From Azadirachta indica (taxonomy: Eukaryota; Streptophyta; Magnoliopsida; Sapindales; Meliaceae): a stretch of 64,000 nt of DNA. A program made the position numbers and the translations under genes. Below the pieces are notes generated by a model. That model saw nothing but the letters and a program-made list of their open reading frames with translations. It made no database searches and had not been told where the DNA came from. Location of the stretch: NCBI GenBank assembly GCA_022749755.1, contig CM040448.1, positions 11,778,481-11,842,480 of the forward strand, in the 5' to 3' direction. Positions 13,480-25,901 of this stretch are shown here, piece after piece (positions within the stretch are counted from its first letter, which is position 1; each line of letters starts with the position of its first letter).

Positions 13480-14679
13480 TAAAAATTATTTTTAATTTTA
13501 AATTAATATTAGCGTTAGCAACTACTGTTATTTTGCCGCCGCTAAAAAGGTTGTAAAATTTATTTTACTCGAACTAAAAACAGTAAATAAATATTATTAT
13601 CTAAGCATGCGTTGACAGAGGCCGAGAGGGCAAGTGGTATGTACAAGTGGGGATGGGGTGCAAGTCCTTTTGTAAATAAATGGAGCTAAATTTCTTCCAT
13701 CCTAAATAAGATAAGAATTGAGAATAGAAATCACTGCTATACCAATTTATCATCGACACACCAAGTTTACAAATATTCTTTTGAATGATAAATATCGAGT
13801 TAAATTTTAAATTTTAGATTTTCAACATCTATTACGAGTGATCAAATTTACTTGACTATTCAAATACATAAAATTTTTGAATATATAAATCCTAAATATT
13901 TTCAATCATGTTAATTTATCATGAAAAATGATATTTATAATTTGTAGTAATTCTTATTGAACTTTTAATAAGATAAAAACTTATCTTTTGAATCGATTTT
14001 CTAAAAAGAAAGAGATTATAATAATTACCTTTTTCATTAAACGATGTTTGAATCTGAATAAAAAGAAAAGGCCTATTATAATAAAAGTATCATTTGAATT
14101 AGTGGAGATTAGAACATCAAATGGAGTTTCTGCGATGCTTTAAAATATTGAAGTGATTGATTTTGTAGGTGAATGACAAAATAACTGGACATTTTGAAAC
14201 TGCTTCATCTTCTACCAGTTCATTTTTCAATAGTGTTGTTATTTCATTATATTTAGATCCTTTAATTTTTCAAACAAACTGTAATGAAGAGAAGGATTGT
14301 CTTCTACAATATGTATGAATTTCATTTCATAAATAAAAATGTGAGACTTCTGCAATTGGATGCACTATATCCTGCTTGCATATCCTTGATAGCTTCTTAG
14401 GCAATATCCTATCAGATAACAAGTCTCTTGAAACTATATATCCTGGTTCTAAGTTGAAAGCATATCCCTCGTTCTAAAAATTTCTCCTCTCTTTAGAATT
14501 TAGGTGAGTTAAAAGTAAATTCTGATTGATGACATAATGCGTGTAGTAAAGTCTTTAGGGAGTACTTTCTGCAATTTTTGTGTAGTGTTTGCAATGTGGC
14601 TAGGGATTAGAATTTGATTCTTCCTCCAATTACGTGTCCCGTAATGAAAGAAAAAGTCTCCTAAACCCAACGAGGAGAT

Positions 14680-14869
14680 GTGTTGGCTTGGGCTTGGTCT
14701 TCTATCACTTTTTCAGTCCAAATTGCCCCAATTAGCCCATTAAGTATAAGTTAGAACAATAATGAGTTGCAAATGTGTTGGCTTGGGCTTGGTCTTCAAT
14801 CACTTTTTCAGACCAAATTGCCCAAATTAGCCCATTAAGTATAAGTTAGAACAATTAATGAGTTCCAAG
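14680..14869 (+). repeat. 95-bp direct tandem repeat, two copies
   Basis: 14680-14774 and 14775-14869 are nearly identical, with a few substitutions and small indels. Both start GTGTTGGCTTGGGCTTGGTC and end near AGAACAA-TAATGAGTT. No matching block was seen in unit B. Confidence 0.9.
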
Positions 14870-14894
14870 TACGTACATAAATGTACGTACTTGG
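14865..14894. repeat. Perfect 30-bp palindrome with GTAC cores
   Basis: Arms CCAAGTACGTACAT and ATGTACGTACTTGG are exact reverse complements around a two-base AA centre. Each arm holds two GTAC words. GTAC is the core bound by SBP-box (SPL) proteins, including copper-response elements. Whether it is used is unknown. Confidence 0.9.
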
Positions 14895-17177
14895 TGAGGA
14901 AGATATACAATATAATAATAAAGATCAATTGCCAATTAATGCCGTCACTTTAACTTCCTAATCACGCAATTTACAAATCAAGCTAGCTACTTTATGCTTA
15001 ATTTTGCAATTAGTTATTGAGAAATTAACTTGCTTTAATTGTAAATCTACTAGTACTATTGCTTAGTCTAAGGGCAACAAAGACCGAGGGCTTAAGTAAG
15101 AGGATTAATGGATACTCGATCAGTTCCTCTATATAAAATCGTCAAGTGGGTATTGTTGACGAAAGTGAATGAGAAGAAAGTTAAAAAAATAATAATAAAG
15201 AAATTAATTAAGCATAGAATTCAAGCTAATTAATAATGTGCAAATTAACAATAAAACTTATCGTACATTGCATTGCATCCGAAATGAAATATATATAACT
15301 AAAGAAGACGAAAATTGTTGGCATTAATTAATTGGATCGAATCAGGTTCGTACACAGCATGTGGTAAAGCATCCTGGAACTGGTAGTAGGCAGAAGACCG
15401 TTGGCATGTTCCGAAAACTTTTTACTATAAAAGAGATTACTGTGTATTATTCTAATCTAATTAAATAGGAAAAAAAAAATAAAAAAGGAAGTAACTTTAA
15501 TTTGTTCTGTTTAAATGGTTTGGCAGAATCGATGCAGTCAATCACGGCTTATTTCATGGGCAGGCTCGTCAACTTCAAATATTTAAAATTAATTAAATTA
15601 AAAATGTATTGTGTTTGTGTTGTATGTACTTTTGTTGGGTTCTGCGACGAAGCTAATATTTTTTTCTAAAATATTAAGGACACCTTTTGTTGTCTTTTCT
15701 AATTTTCACTGTATTTTTTTTTATCTTTTTATCTTTTGTTCCCCTTCGAGTAATATTCTAATAAAGTTTGACTCATTCTACGTTTGATTTTCTGACAAAA
15801 ATCAAAATGATTAATTGTTTTTGCATCGAGAAGAAGTAAAAAATAGGTAAATTTAAAGATATAAATGTATAGATACGTACCCTAATTCATTGTATATGTA
15901 TTTATGCATGTATATATATATATATATACATATATATGAGAATTTTGAATAGTTTTATATTTAGTTTGTATAAACTACAAACTATATATATTATGCTTCA
16001 CACTTTATATCGTATCTACAAATTTCTTCTTCGAACAATTAATAATTCTTTGGGTTTACTTTACTGTGCTGGTAAAAGTAAAAAGATTACAGGACCTGAT
16101 TTGGTGCCGAGAATCAAAAGATCAAATCAAAGCTGTAAATATGAATGTATATATTTACAGATCCGAGGTTGGCCTTTTAGCACTTCACAAGCCAAAACTT
16201 CTTACAGATAAAATGGGATCAACAGCAATAAACTTGTTTAGGATTTTGATGGTGTTGTTGTGAGTGTGAGATACAATTAGCAGAAGTGAAGAGATATATG
16301 TTTAAAACCTGAAATCCATTACATTATTTTAATATATAGTCAACTTCGTGCAACCGATCTATTTTAATGGCACATTTTCATAGATGAGTTGGCTGTCAAA
16401 GTAAGAATATACTAAGAAATTGGCATTGCCAACTGCCAAGTACGAGGTTGAAGTTAGGAAATTATTGTTTATACAATAAATTTTAATTGGTTATGGGACT
16501 ATTGTATAACGTATATACAGAAGGAAGCATATCACAAGTGCAAAATTCAATGAATCCAATTTTAATTGTGTCACATTCAAGTAAATGCACGGATCAAAGA
16601 AGGTGTATGGGACATAATAAGGGCATTGATTTCAAGCAATGAATTAAATACAACACAAAAAAAAATTTAAAGAAAAAAAGAAATCGAAAGAAACATTTAT
16701 GATAACTCTTAAATCATATGGAAGGAGAATATACGGCTCTGCTGACAGCATATTGTATGCATTTCTGCTTTACCCTCCATGTGCAAGTTTGTTTATTGAC
16801 CCCCAACGTACATATATATTAAAATGGACATAATACCAATTCTTTCTTTCTTTTTTTTTTTTTTTAAAATATGATTTAAGAAATATGCAGAAGTTTAATA
16901 TTTTCTCGAAATCTAAAGCAAATTAATCCCAATCGCTAATGTTGCATTAATTAATTTAAATTAGAATGTTTCTTTTGACTAACAAATTAATGCCAGCTCA
17001 AGAAACTTAAAACATGCTTTTTACCAGTTTAAGAGGAGTTCCACCGTGAGAAACAATAATAAAATCATTTAATAAATTTTATATAGAATGAGACAAAAGT
17101 AGGTCAAAATGAAGGTAAGACAACTAAATAACTTGGTGTGTGTATATATATACATATCTATATTAACAACTTTTTTT

Positions 17178-17372
17178 TCACATAAAATCTTACATCATTT
17201 ATAAATCGTTAAATATTGACACAACTAATAATTGAGGTTGAGATTGTATCTAACATATGCATTAATTATAAATATATTAATTATACATTAATTATATGAT
17301 CAGATGTAATCTTAACTATTGGATGTATTAATATCTAACAGTTTACAATTAATATAAGATTTTGTGTAAAAT
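17178..17372. mobile_element. MITE-like element with long imperfect inverted repeat
   Basis: The left end TTCACATAAAATCTTA and right end TAAGATTTTGTGTAA are near-perfect inverted repeats. The two halves continue to pair imperfectly toward the centre, so about 195 bases could fold as one hairpin. There is no coding sequence. Flanks are TATATA-rich. The matching place in unit B (about 27480-27540) lacks it. I cannot assign a superfamily because the target duplication is masked by the AT-rich flanks. Confidence 0.65.
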
Positions 17373-18441
17373 AAAGATGCTGCTTATCTGCCTCTATATA
17401 TTTATACATATATATATATAAATTATAGTTGGCATTTTTATTCTATTAATTGGGTAATGTCACTTGAATATTGTTCATTATAACAAAAAAAGGAAAAATT
17501 GAGGCCCAAGTAGAAAGCTTAGATGTTTGTATATAAAATCCAAAACTCTTGTCATTTTGTTGCTTTGCACCTGCACAGACGTACGTGGATGAATAAGTTT
17601 CCAAGTTATAAAATAGTATTATATTGTTTATAATTTCTTTAAAATATTTCTACTTATTAAAAGTATCAACAAAGATAGATAATGTGATAAGGCTAATATA
17701 TTTACAGAAAATCAGAGTCTCAAATGTAAATGATCTATAATTATATTTAAAATATACTCAATATTTTAACTATTAATAGCTTCAAGTTATAACTCCGTGT
17801 AAAAATTATATTATGGAGTAATCACATGAAAACTTAATTTTTTAACAAGTAAGATTTGAAGTATACTAACAAATTAATCAAATCTCATTGAATTAATGCC
17901 AATAAAAAGTATACCAAATAAGTCAATATTTGCATAAAAACAGAATTGATTTGTTTTCTGGTTTTGGTTCAAAGTGGTATTAATTTGACAACTCAGCAAG
18001 AGATACCTTTCCAAGTTGGAAAAGTAAAGTAAGAAAAGAGAGAGGCGCTGGACTTCCTAACGATTGCTTATGGCTGGGGATTTGGTTGGGAGTGGTTGTG
18101 GGCCAATAAATGGAGGAAAATAATGTTTTAATGTTTTCAAATAGTGGGTGTGGGGCCTCGTACTGATACTTGGTGGGGTCTTGAGCTGTGCATGTGAGCG
18201 AAAACGCTTTCTCGGGAAAATCTGAACGTTAGAAACAAAACAAATTATTTATTTATTTTTTTAAAAAGAAAATCCGCCCAGAATTGGTCGATATTTAATA
18301 ATATAAATATTAAATAATGCTGTGAGCCTGTGAGGGTGAGGGAGACGCCGAAACTTGTGCAGTTGTTGGTTCCTTTGACTATTGGATTTGGCTGTCACTC
18401 TCCCCTCCCTCGTCCCCATCATTTACCATTTCCTACTGCCC

Positions 18442-18457
18442 ACCGGCTGCAGCCGGT
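18442..18457. promoter_or_regulatory. 16-bp GC palindrome upstream of SKU5-like copy A
   Basis: ACCGGCTGCAGCCGGT is a perfect palindrome about 720 bases before the ATG. It is kept exactly at 28224-28239 before copy B although flanking bases have diverged. Confidence 0.55.
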
Positions 18458-19107
18458 TATTATGCTTTGAATCTCAACTGTATTTGTTTTTAGGCAGTTA
18501 ATAACATTTTCCTTTCAACAAATAATTAACCGTTTATTTGTTTTTATAATAAAATTAACTTTTGTAATTTCATTATCTAAGTATTAGATATATTTATAAC
18601 TAGTATATAATTAGTGATAGAGGAGGGATTTGTATCTTAATCCCTTATTATTGCAAGGTAGCAATAATGAGTTAAATAAATATACAAAAAATTTTTAACA
18701 AATTAGAAATGATTGCAATTTGCTTAGAATTCCTTTTACAAAAATGTAAAATTAAATTGATATTGTTTATTATATATCAATTGAGAGAAAATATTAAAAT
18801 TATTTTAAAATTTATTAAATAAATTTACGAATTACCTGATTTGCTCATCCTGACTGACGAATCCTTTTAACTGATTATAACCAAGTTTTCTTACAATTTG
18901 AAATAATTTTTCTTGCAAAAAATTCAAAGTTGTAAAAAGAACGTGAAAGGCAACCCGTCAAACCTTTAACCAGTCACGCGACGCGCATAATACAGAACTT
19001 TCCAAAGCAGACAGAGAGAGAGTGTATAGGGCACAAAAAACTTCCAATGCCAACTATAACAAGCCGCTCTTTCTGTCCACCTTTCTCTGTTTTTCTCCGC
19101 CTGATGA

Positions 19108-19114
19108 TATAAAA
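19108..19114 (+). promoter_or_regulatory. TATA box of SKU5-like copy A
   Basis: TATAAAA, 60 bases before the ATG at 19175. It is kept in copy B at 28984-28990. The GC-rich word GTCACGCGACGCGC at 18973-18986 is also shared (28831-28844). Confidence 0.7.
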
Positions 19115-19174
19115 GTCATACTAAAATCGCCCAAAAATCTTTTCCTTTAATTCTAATTGTGCATACATATTCGT

Positions 19175-22100
19175 ATGGCTTTCCTGAAGTTGTCTCTGTT
19201 TGTTTTGATTCACGTTGCTGTGTTTTCAAGCTTCTGTTTTGCCGCCGACCCCTATATCTTCTATGATTTCAAAGTCTCTTACCTTACTGCCTCTCCTTTA
19301 GGTGTTCCTCAGCAGGTTTACTTCCCTCTTATAATGTTTTCTTTCCTTTTTCTTATGTGGGGTTGCATTATTTGCTTTGCAAACTGATAAAAATCATAAT
19401 TTGATTCTCTTTTTACTCATTTTGTACAAAACCTTGGATCTACTGGAGTGCCACTAACGACTGTTGTTATTTCTTCTTCTTCTTTTTCTTTATTCTTAAG
19501 TAGTTATTTTTTAGTTTATTTTTAAAGTTTCGTGCTTTATGTTGTGCTTGCCGTTTTGCAAGATTGTGGGTTTTTAGTGCTATTGGGCCAAAACTTGTCA
19601 ATTTACGGATGGATTATGATCTGAGTTTAAAGTTCTTCCTCTCCTTTTCCAGTATTTTTGAAAGTTGACGTTATGTTAAAACTTAAAGAAGCTAACGAGA
19701 ATAGGTGCTAGTGAATATGTTCTTGATATGTTTTATTTAAAATTAAAGGCTTGTGGGTTATTATTCAATGTAGCTAAATATAATAATGCGGTTTCAGGAT
19801 TGTTGCAGTGGCCTGGAAGTCATCATGCTTAATTTTGAATCTGGGTTCTGTGTTTTTGTTTTTCTCTCTTTATTTTGTGGCAAATGCTTCGTGTTAGTCA
19901 CATTAGATAGTGAGGATTATTAGTGAAGTGGACAGGGCCATAATGATGATATTACAGTGGATTTTTAGTGTTGTTGAATTTAAGGGTGCCATTTACTGTA
20001 GTTGATGTTATCATCCGCCCCAAATATTTCTGTTATCATCCGCCTCAAATATTTAACTTTCTTGAAAGCGTTTTATGTCCCTTTTTCATTTTATGTTTGC
20101 CTCCAAGTAGAATTATTTTCTCAATAGTCTTTATTGAGTGTGTGGAAAAGTACTTGAATTGAGAAGTATGATTTGCTTTTTGTAACAGATGGCACTGTAG
20201 TTAACCTCTTTGTTTTTTCCCATCAATGTATGGTGTATTCGCAAAGCATATTGAGTTAGAAATTAGGATTTTGATGATTGTGAATTGGACTGAATGTACT
20301 TTTCTTAAATTACTTATGCTTGCAGGTGATAGCAATTAATGGGAAGTTTCCTGGTCCTGTTCTTAATGCTACTACCAATTACAATGTTCTTGTTAATGTA
20401 CGGAATGAACTGGATGAAGATCTCCTAATGACTTGGTGGGTTAGAGTAAAAAATTTTCAATAAGTTATTTTTATTAAAACTATTTCAGATTCATCTCTGT
20501 ATGTTTCCTGCTTTTTTCTTGGATAATTAATTTTTGATAAAATTGAGATGGATGGCTTTGGCAGGCCAGGGATCCAAATGAGGCGTAATTCTTGGCAGGA
20601 TGGCGTTCTGGGAACAAATTGTCCAATCCCTTCAAAATGGAATTGGACTTACCAGTTTCAAGTCAAGGATCAAATTGGAAGCTTTTTCTACTTTCCAACT
20701 CTCAATCTTCAAAGAGCCTCTGGTGGTTTTGGTCCAGTTATTATTAATAATCGGGAAGTTATTCCAATTCCTTTTGCACAACCAGATGGGGATATTGTTA
20801 TTGTGATTGGTGACTGGTATATCCGCAATCATACGGTTAGTACCTTTTGTTGGCTGATATCTTTTTGGGAAAATTGAAGGAGATATCACAAGTTTGACTC
20901 TAATGCTGGTCACTTTCTTGATGTAAAGGCATTGAGGACAGCACTTGACTCTGGCAAGGACCTTGGAATGCCAGATGGAGTTCTTATTAATGGGAAGGGA
21001 CCTTACCGATACAATACCACTCTTGTACCCGATGGCATTGAGTATGAAACTATTAATGCTGATCCAGGTAATATTTTTGGCTTTGATATAGAAAAATGTA
21101 TTCTACCATACTTCCTTTCCTTTTTCCTTTTTCACTTTCTCGTTTTGTCTTGCTTTGTGCTGCATATGATACTGTTTCTTCCTTTAGAATTTAGATATAA
21201 TTATTTGTTGACCAGAATTTAGATACAATTAGGTGTCAACCCAGGTCAACAATTCTTAAACTTGATAATCTTGTTCTCCTAATTTCATTTAATTGTTGTC
21301 TAATCATTTCATTTTCTTGCAGTTTCATGGAAAATCTTTAGTTTCTGTAGCATTAAGTGGTCGTATACCATCACTAATATATATTAAAATTGTTTGAAAT
21401 CTTAATTGGTGGTGTCATGATGTTGTGCAGGGAAAATATATCGAGTTCGTGTGCATAATGTTGGGACTTCAACTAGTCTGAACTTTAGAATTCAGAATCA
21501 CAACCTATTTCTAGTTGAAACAGAGGGACATTATACAGTGCAACAAAATTATACCAGTTTTGACATTCATGTGGGCCAGTCTTATTCATTTTTAGTCACG
21601 ATGGATCAGAATGCTAGTTCTGACTATTACATTGTGGCCAGTGCTAGGTTTGTGAATGAATCAGTTTGGCAAAGAGTTACTGGTGTTGCCATCCTGCACT
21701 ACTCCAATTCAAAAGGGCCGGCATCTGGTCCCCTACCTGAGGCACCAAGTGACATTTATAACCAATGGGCAGCAATGACACAGCCAAGGTCCATCAGGTT
21801 TGTTCTTTGACTTGAAAAGTTTCTAAGTCAGAAATTTGTTCCTACATTCTTGGTCTATGAGAATTAGTGTTGTTTTGTTGAAGAAACATGTTTATCTATC
21901 TGTCTTCTGACAACGATGGAAATTACTGTGAGAGCATGTCAAATGTGATATTGAAAAGAGGAAAGAAAGGTGGACATTTCTTACTGTGTGTGTTAGATGA
22001 AGACAAGCATACATGTTGGCATTTAGTGATGATGATTTTAAAACTGCCAGGATTTAGTAGTTTAATCTTTTCCCGAAATTTACTAGTAGTCAAGTTTAAG

Positions 22101-23883
22101 GGGAAACCTTCTTGACTGTCAATCCAGAGAGGGGAGTTAAGATGGAGGTGGACATCTCTTATGGACAGTGTTGGGTGAAGACACCAATCTTGTTGCATGT
22201 TATAACCAGAATGTTGAAAACATGGCCTGTCCGGGTTCACTTTTGTTTAACCTTTATCATCTGAACTTGAATAATAATTAAATCAAAAAGTATTCTTCTT
22301 TGAACAACTGCCATCATGAAGTTGAAATCAGCATGCATGTATTCTTGCAGACAGATTTAGTAACCCTCTTCCTTCTTTTTCCTTTCTTGGTTGGATATTT
22401 GCTACAACTTTTTGTGATTTCAATTGCCAGTTTACCTACCTAGATTAAAATTCACAATGTTGTGTTGATTAGGCAAAATACAACTGCAAGTGGAGCTCGC
22501 CCAAATCCACAGGGGTCTTTTCATTATGGTTCAATCAATGTGAGTGATACATATGTGTTAAGGAGTTTGCCACCAATGACAATAGATGGGAAACTTCGTG
22601 CTACGTTGAATGGAATTTCCTTTGTCAAACCTGATACACCCATCAGACTTGCTGATGTGCACAAAGTGAAGGGAGCTTATAAGCTAGATTTTCCAAATAA
22701 GCCACTGACTAGACCTCCTCGGATGGACAGATCTGTTCTTAATGCCACATACAAGGGATTTATAGAAGTCGTATTGCAGAATAATGACACCAAGATGCAG
22801 AGCTTTCACGTGGATGGTTATTCATTTTTTGTGGTTGGGTAAGATTTATAATCTTTTAAAAGTTTTTGGTGTTCACTTATCTGGTGTTCTTAATTTCAAG
22901 CGTTTTAATAATTTTGGCGGCTTGAATGCAGGATGGACTTTGGCATATGGACTGAAAGCAACAGAAATAATTATAATAAGTGGGATGCCATTTCTCGGTG
23001 CACAACAGAGGTTTGTAATTCTTAAGGCCACATTTGTTACAGCGGTTGCCTTATTTATTTATTTATTTATTTATTTCTCTGGTGTGAACAGGTTGATGCT
23101 CAATATGGCATGTAGTTTATTTTTGGTTCTCAAAGATCCCTGTATTCCACTACTGGAGAATGGTTATTTCAGGGCTGAAAAGCTGTATTTCTTCATTTTA
23201 CTTTAGCACATTTCTTATTTAACAGTTCTTGGTTATATTACCACATGATATGTTACCTTCAACCCCTGAGCCATAAATTGTAATTTTGTTGCAAAATTTT
23301 GAGGATTTCGTTATTGAAAAGAGTCTTGTCTTTGGTTAATGAAGTTTGCTTGCTGCTGTTTAAAGATTTAATGCCATATTTAGTTAGCATGTGAAAATGA
23401 GGTCTTTTATTTTTGAAAGCAAAAACTGAATTGTGTTTAAGCTTTGTTGATGATCATGAAATTTGTATTGGTAACCTCTCTATGTTTATTGTGTAGGTTT
23501 ACCCTGGGGGATGGACAGCTATACTTATCTCTCTAGATAATGTTGGAGTATGGAATCTTAGAGTAGAAAACCTTGATAGGTGGTATCTTGGCCAAGAAAC
23601 ATACATGAGAATTGTCAATCCAGAGGAAAATGGTGATACAGAGATGGGACCCCCTGACAATGTTTTATATTGTGGTGCCCTTCAAAGCTTGCAGAAGTAT
23701 GTATCTGAAACCTCATAGCTAAAATTTTCTTTGTTCACATTTTAACCACATGGCTAATGTTACTTTTCTATGTTTTATCTCAGGGAACAGCATCACTCAG
23801 CCGCGGCATCTCTTCTAAAAGGAATCTCAAAACTGGTTCTTACATTATTGATGGCACTCTCTGCTGGAACATTGTTCTGCTGA
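19175..23883 (+). CDS. Monocopper-oxidase-like protein SKU5 type, 9 exons, about 590 aa
   Basis: GPI-anchored cell-wall/plasma-membrane glycoprotein of the SKU5 family; the Arabidopsis member affects directional root growth. Exons: 19175-19315, 20326-20435, 20565-20835, 20929-21067, 21431-21797, 22473-22838, 22932-23010, 23497-23696, 23784-23883; all GT-AG, frame open throughout. Visible: signal peptide 1-24 ending FCFAA, three cupredoxin-like domains with family blocks (WQDGVLGTNCPIP, IGSFFYFP, GMPDGVLINGKGPYRYN, DIHVGQSYSFLV), several N-glycosylation sites, and a hydrophobic tail at 574-590 fitting a GPI signal. The copper histidine clusters of true multicopper oxidases are missing: the HxH position reads SFHVDGYSF (453-461), and no HCHIDWH motif follows. 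So an oxidase reaction is doubtful, as known for this family. The ATG chosen is the first in frame after the TATA box. Confidence 0.93.
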
Positions 23884-25496
23884 TCTGTGAAAAGCTAACA
23901 ATTGCTTGTCCTGGTTCCATTGTAGGAAGCGAACTATTAGCTTTAATAGGCCTGCAAATTGAGTCTTGTTTGTACAAAGTGATGGCATTTCATTTCCTGT
24001 TAATTGTTTTTTGTTTGTTTTCAATTATTAGGTTACGGGGGATCCTTCATTCTTTATGTACTGGAAGGTTGCATACTGATGATGATTAACTCATTCTCAG
24101 TACGATTTGACCTTTTATACTTGAATTTACTGCACAGTCATGCTTCATCTGCTTCTTGAAATGATTTTCATGTTAAGATATTTTTTGCCCAATTAATTGT
24201 ACACCACAAAATGGAATGAATTGATTACATTTGATATGTAGGATATTTTTGTGATTTTTTTTGACAACGGTATCAATTATTCATCATTCAACAGGTTGAT
24301 ATCTGCCTCCACAGGCAATATTTGAATACAATTTATATGTTATTAATAATTGAAAGTAAAACAACTATATTTCAAAGATAAAATTATATATATAACTTTT
24401 AGTTTTCTATTTTAATAATTTAATCAATGTAAAGTGCTGAGGCTAATGGATGGTCTAATACTATGTCCTTCCTCTGAGTTTCCTCCGTAACAGTCAGGTT
24501 CAAGCCATAAATTAATTTTTAATTTAAAAAGACTGTATTATTATTAGTGTTAGTTATTACTGTTATTTTGCCGCCGCAAATAAGATTGTAAAATTTTTTT
24601 TACTGTAAATAAATAAGTTTTCTGGATGAATGGGAATATATTATCTATTATTAACCAGAGGGAAATTGGTGCGTAGAAGTGGGGATCGGGTGCAAGTCCC
24701 TTTGTGAATAAACGGAGCTAAATTTCTTGGACCCACCCTAAATAAGATAAAAATTGGGAGTAGAAATCACTCCCTAATTATCGGGCTCATCAAGGTGAAG
24801 GAAGACCAACAAGACTGAAGATTTTCCAACAAGTCCAAGTAAAGAAAATGGTTCTGCTCTCATGTATGTTCCTTAATTTCAAGTTTGCACTATTAATTGA
24901 CAAGTGCTCTCGAAATTGGACCAACTAGCAATAAAAGGAATCTTTGATTAGTATACCGATTTCCCTTTCACAATTTTCGTAGGCCTTTGCAGAGAAAAGT
25001 TGTTCCATCTTAATTTTCTTTTCATTTAACTAAAGCTTTTGTAATTCCCAACTTGAGTCCAGTCCATCCCTGGTTTTTCGTCTCTCCCAACACCAATTAA
25101 ACAACTTAATATCCCAATAAATGGACGAGATCCAGAAGAACTTGAAGACTTGAGATGGCCAGGGTGAAGTAAAGTCAAGATTGGCTTGGCTTGCGCTGTG
25201 GAATCTGTGGGTTATTAGCCATATCTTGCAGAACATTCTTAATTTGTAGTGACTTAATTGTTATTTTCAGTTAAAAAGAACGTACAATACTTTTGCTGGT
25301 CAAATCTCCATTTCCCTTCATGAAAGGTAGTGAAAAGACATTTCCGATGTAAAAATATCTACAAAAGATCTTTCGTATGAAAAGTGGTTCTTGTCCATTT
25401 TCCCTTATGAAAAGTAGTTAACGTCAAGATAACGTTTCCTCTTATTTTTATTCCAAATTTTTATATATATATATATATAGCTGCATGTGATCATTC
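23884..25496. other. Junction region between the two duplicated units
   Basis: 3' UTR of copy A, then the end of unit A near 24310, about 200 bases of unshared AT-rich DNA, and the start of unit B. From about 24770 the sequence leaves homology with unit A. No coding exon recognised. An AT repeat sits at 25461-25479. Confidence 0.5.
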
Positions 25497-25895
25497 CGAC
25501 GGTGTATTCTTGTCCTTGAGTGGTGCAACAGGTTGCAGTTGTGGGCTTGGACTGCTGTTTCTGCTTGTAGGACTATGGTGTTTATACAAGTTCGTAAAAA
25601 GAAGAAGAAAGATCAAGCTCAAGCAGAAGTTCTTTGAGAGAAATGGTGTCTTATTGTTGCAACAAGCGTTGTCTTCAAATGAAGATAATATTGATAAAAC
25701 AAAACATTTTACGTCCAAAGCCTTAGAAAAGGCCATCCACAACTGCAATGCAAATTTCGTTGGTCAAGGAGGTCAAGCAACTGTCTATAAAGGAATGTTA
25801 GCGATGAAAAATTCGTGGCAGTTAAAAATTCAAACTAGTGGATGATTTTTTAACTTTAAACAATGCACATCGCAACTGTCTATAAAGGAATGTTA
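25497..25895 (+). pseudogene. Broken fragment of a wall-associated-kinase-like receptor kinase
   Basis: Frame from about 25498 gives a membrane segment ([17 protein letters not shown]), a basic stop-transfer run, a juxtamembrane region ([19 protein letters not shown]) and the start of the kinase N-lobe with the glycine loop [13 protein letters not shown]. Known: this is the order at the start of the kinase exon of WAK/WAKL genes. After GML the frame breaks: the [10 protein letters not shown] block with the ATP-binding Lys lies in another frame, and the [10 protein letters not shown] block in a third. Nothing follows: no catalytic loop, and no extracellular exons were seen upstream. At 25872 a 24-base piece of the glycine-loop sequence is repeated, then homology to unit A begins. 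Dead remnant. Confidence 0.8.
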
Positions 25896-25901
25896 TCGAT
25901 G
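25777..25901 (+). repeat. 24-bp short direct repeat at the fragment/duplication junction
   Basis: GCAACTGTCTATAAAGGAATGTTA occurs at 25777-25800 and again at 25872-25895. Both are followed one base later by CGATG. The second copy abuts the point where unit A/B homology starts (ATCGATGCAG, 15527 and about 25895). Confidence 0.85.

Larger units (their letters stand above)
13736..19100. other. Intergenic part of unit A
   Basis: No gene recognised. It holds a 95-bp tandem repeat (14680-14869), a 30-bp perfect palindrome (14865-14894), AT repeats (15911-15928), a MITE-like inverted repeat (about 17178-17372) and the promoter of SKU5-like copy A. Short frames such as 15936-16211 have no protein character I recognise. 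Confidence 0.5.
13480..24310 (+). repeat. Tandem duplication unit A (contains SKU5-like copy A)
   Basis: Matches 24505-34110 in the same order and strand. Shared blocks: the motif TATTTTGCCGCCGC (near 13532 and 24564), the block around 13640-13735 and 24675-24770, about 15527-17130 with 25892-27480, the promoter and gene 17450-23883 with 27560-33681, and the tail to the words TTCAACAGGTTGATATCT. A stretch of about 1.8 kb (13.74-15.53 kb) has no visible match in unit B. Boundaries are judged by eye and good to perhaps 50 bases. Confidence 0.85.

Noticed and set aside
25498..25845. Intact receptor kinase gene.
   Set aside because: The frame breaks twice inside the N-lobe, and the catalytic loop and upstream exons are missing.
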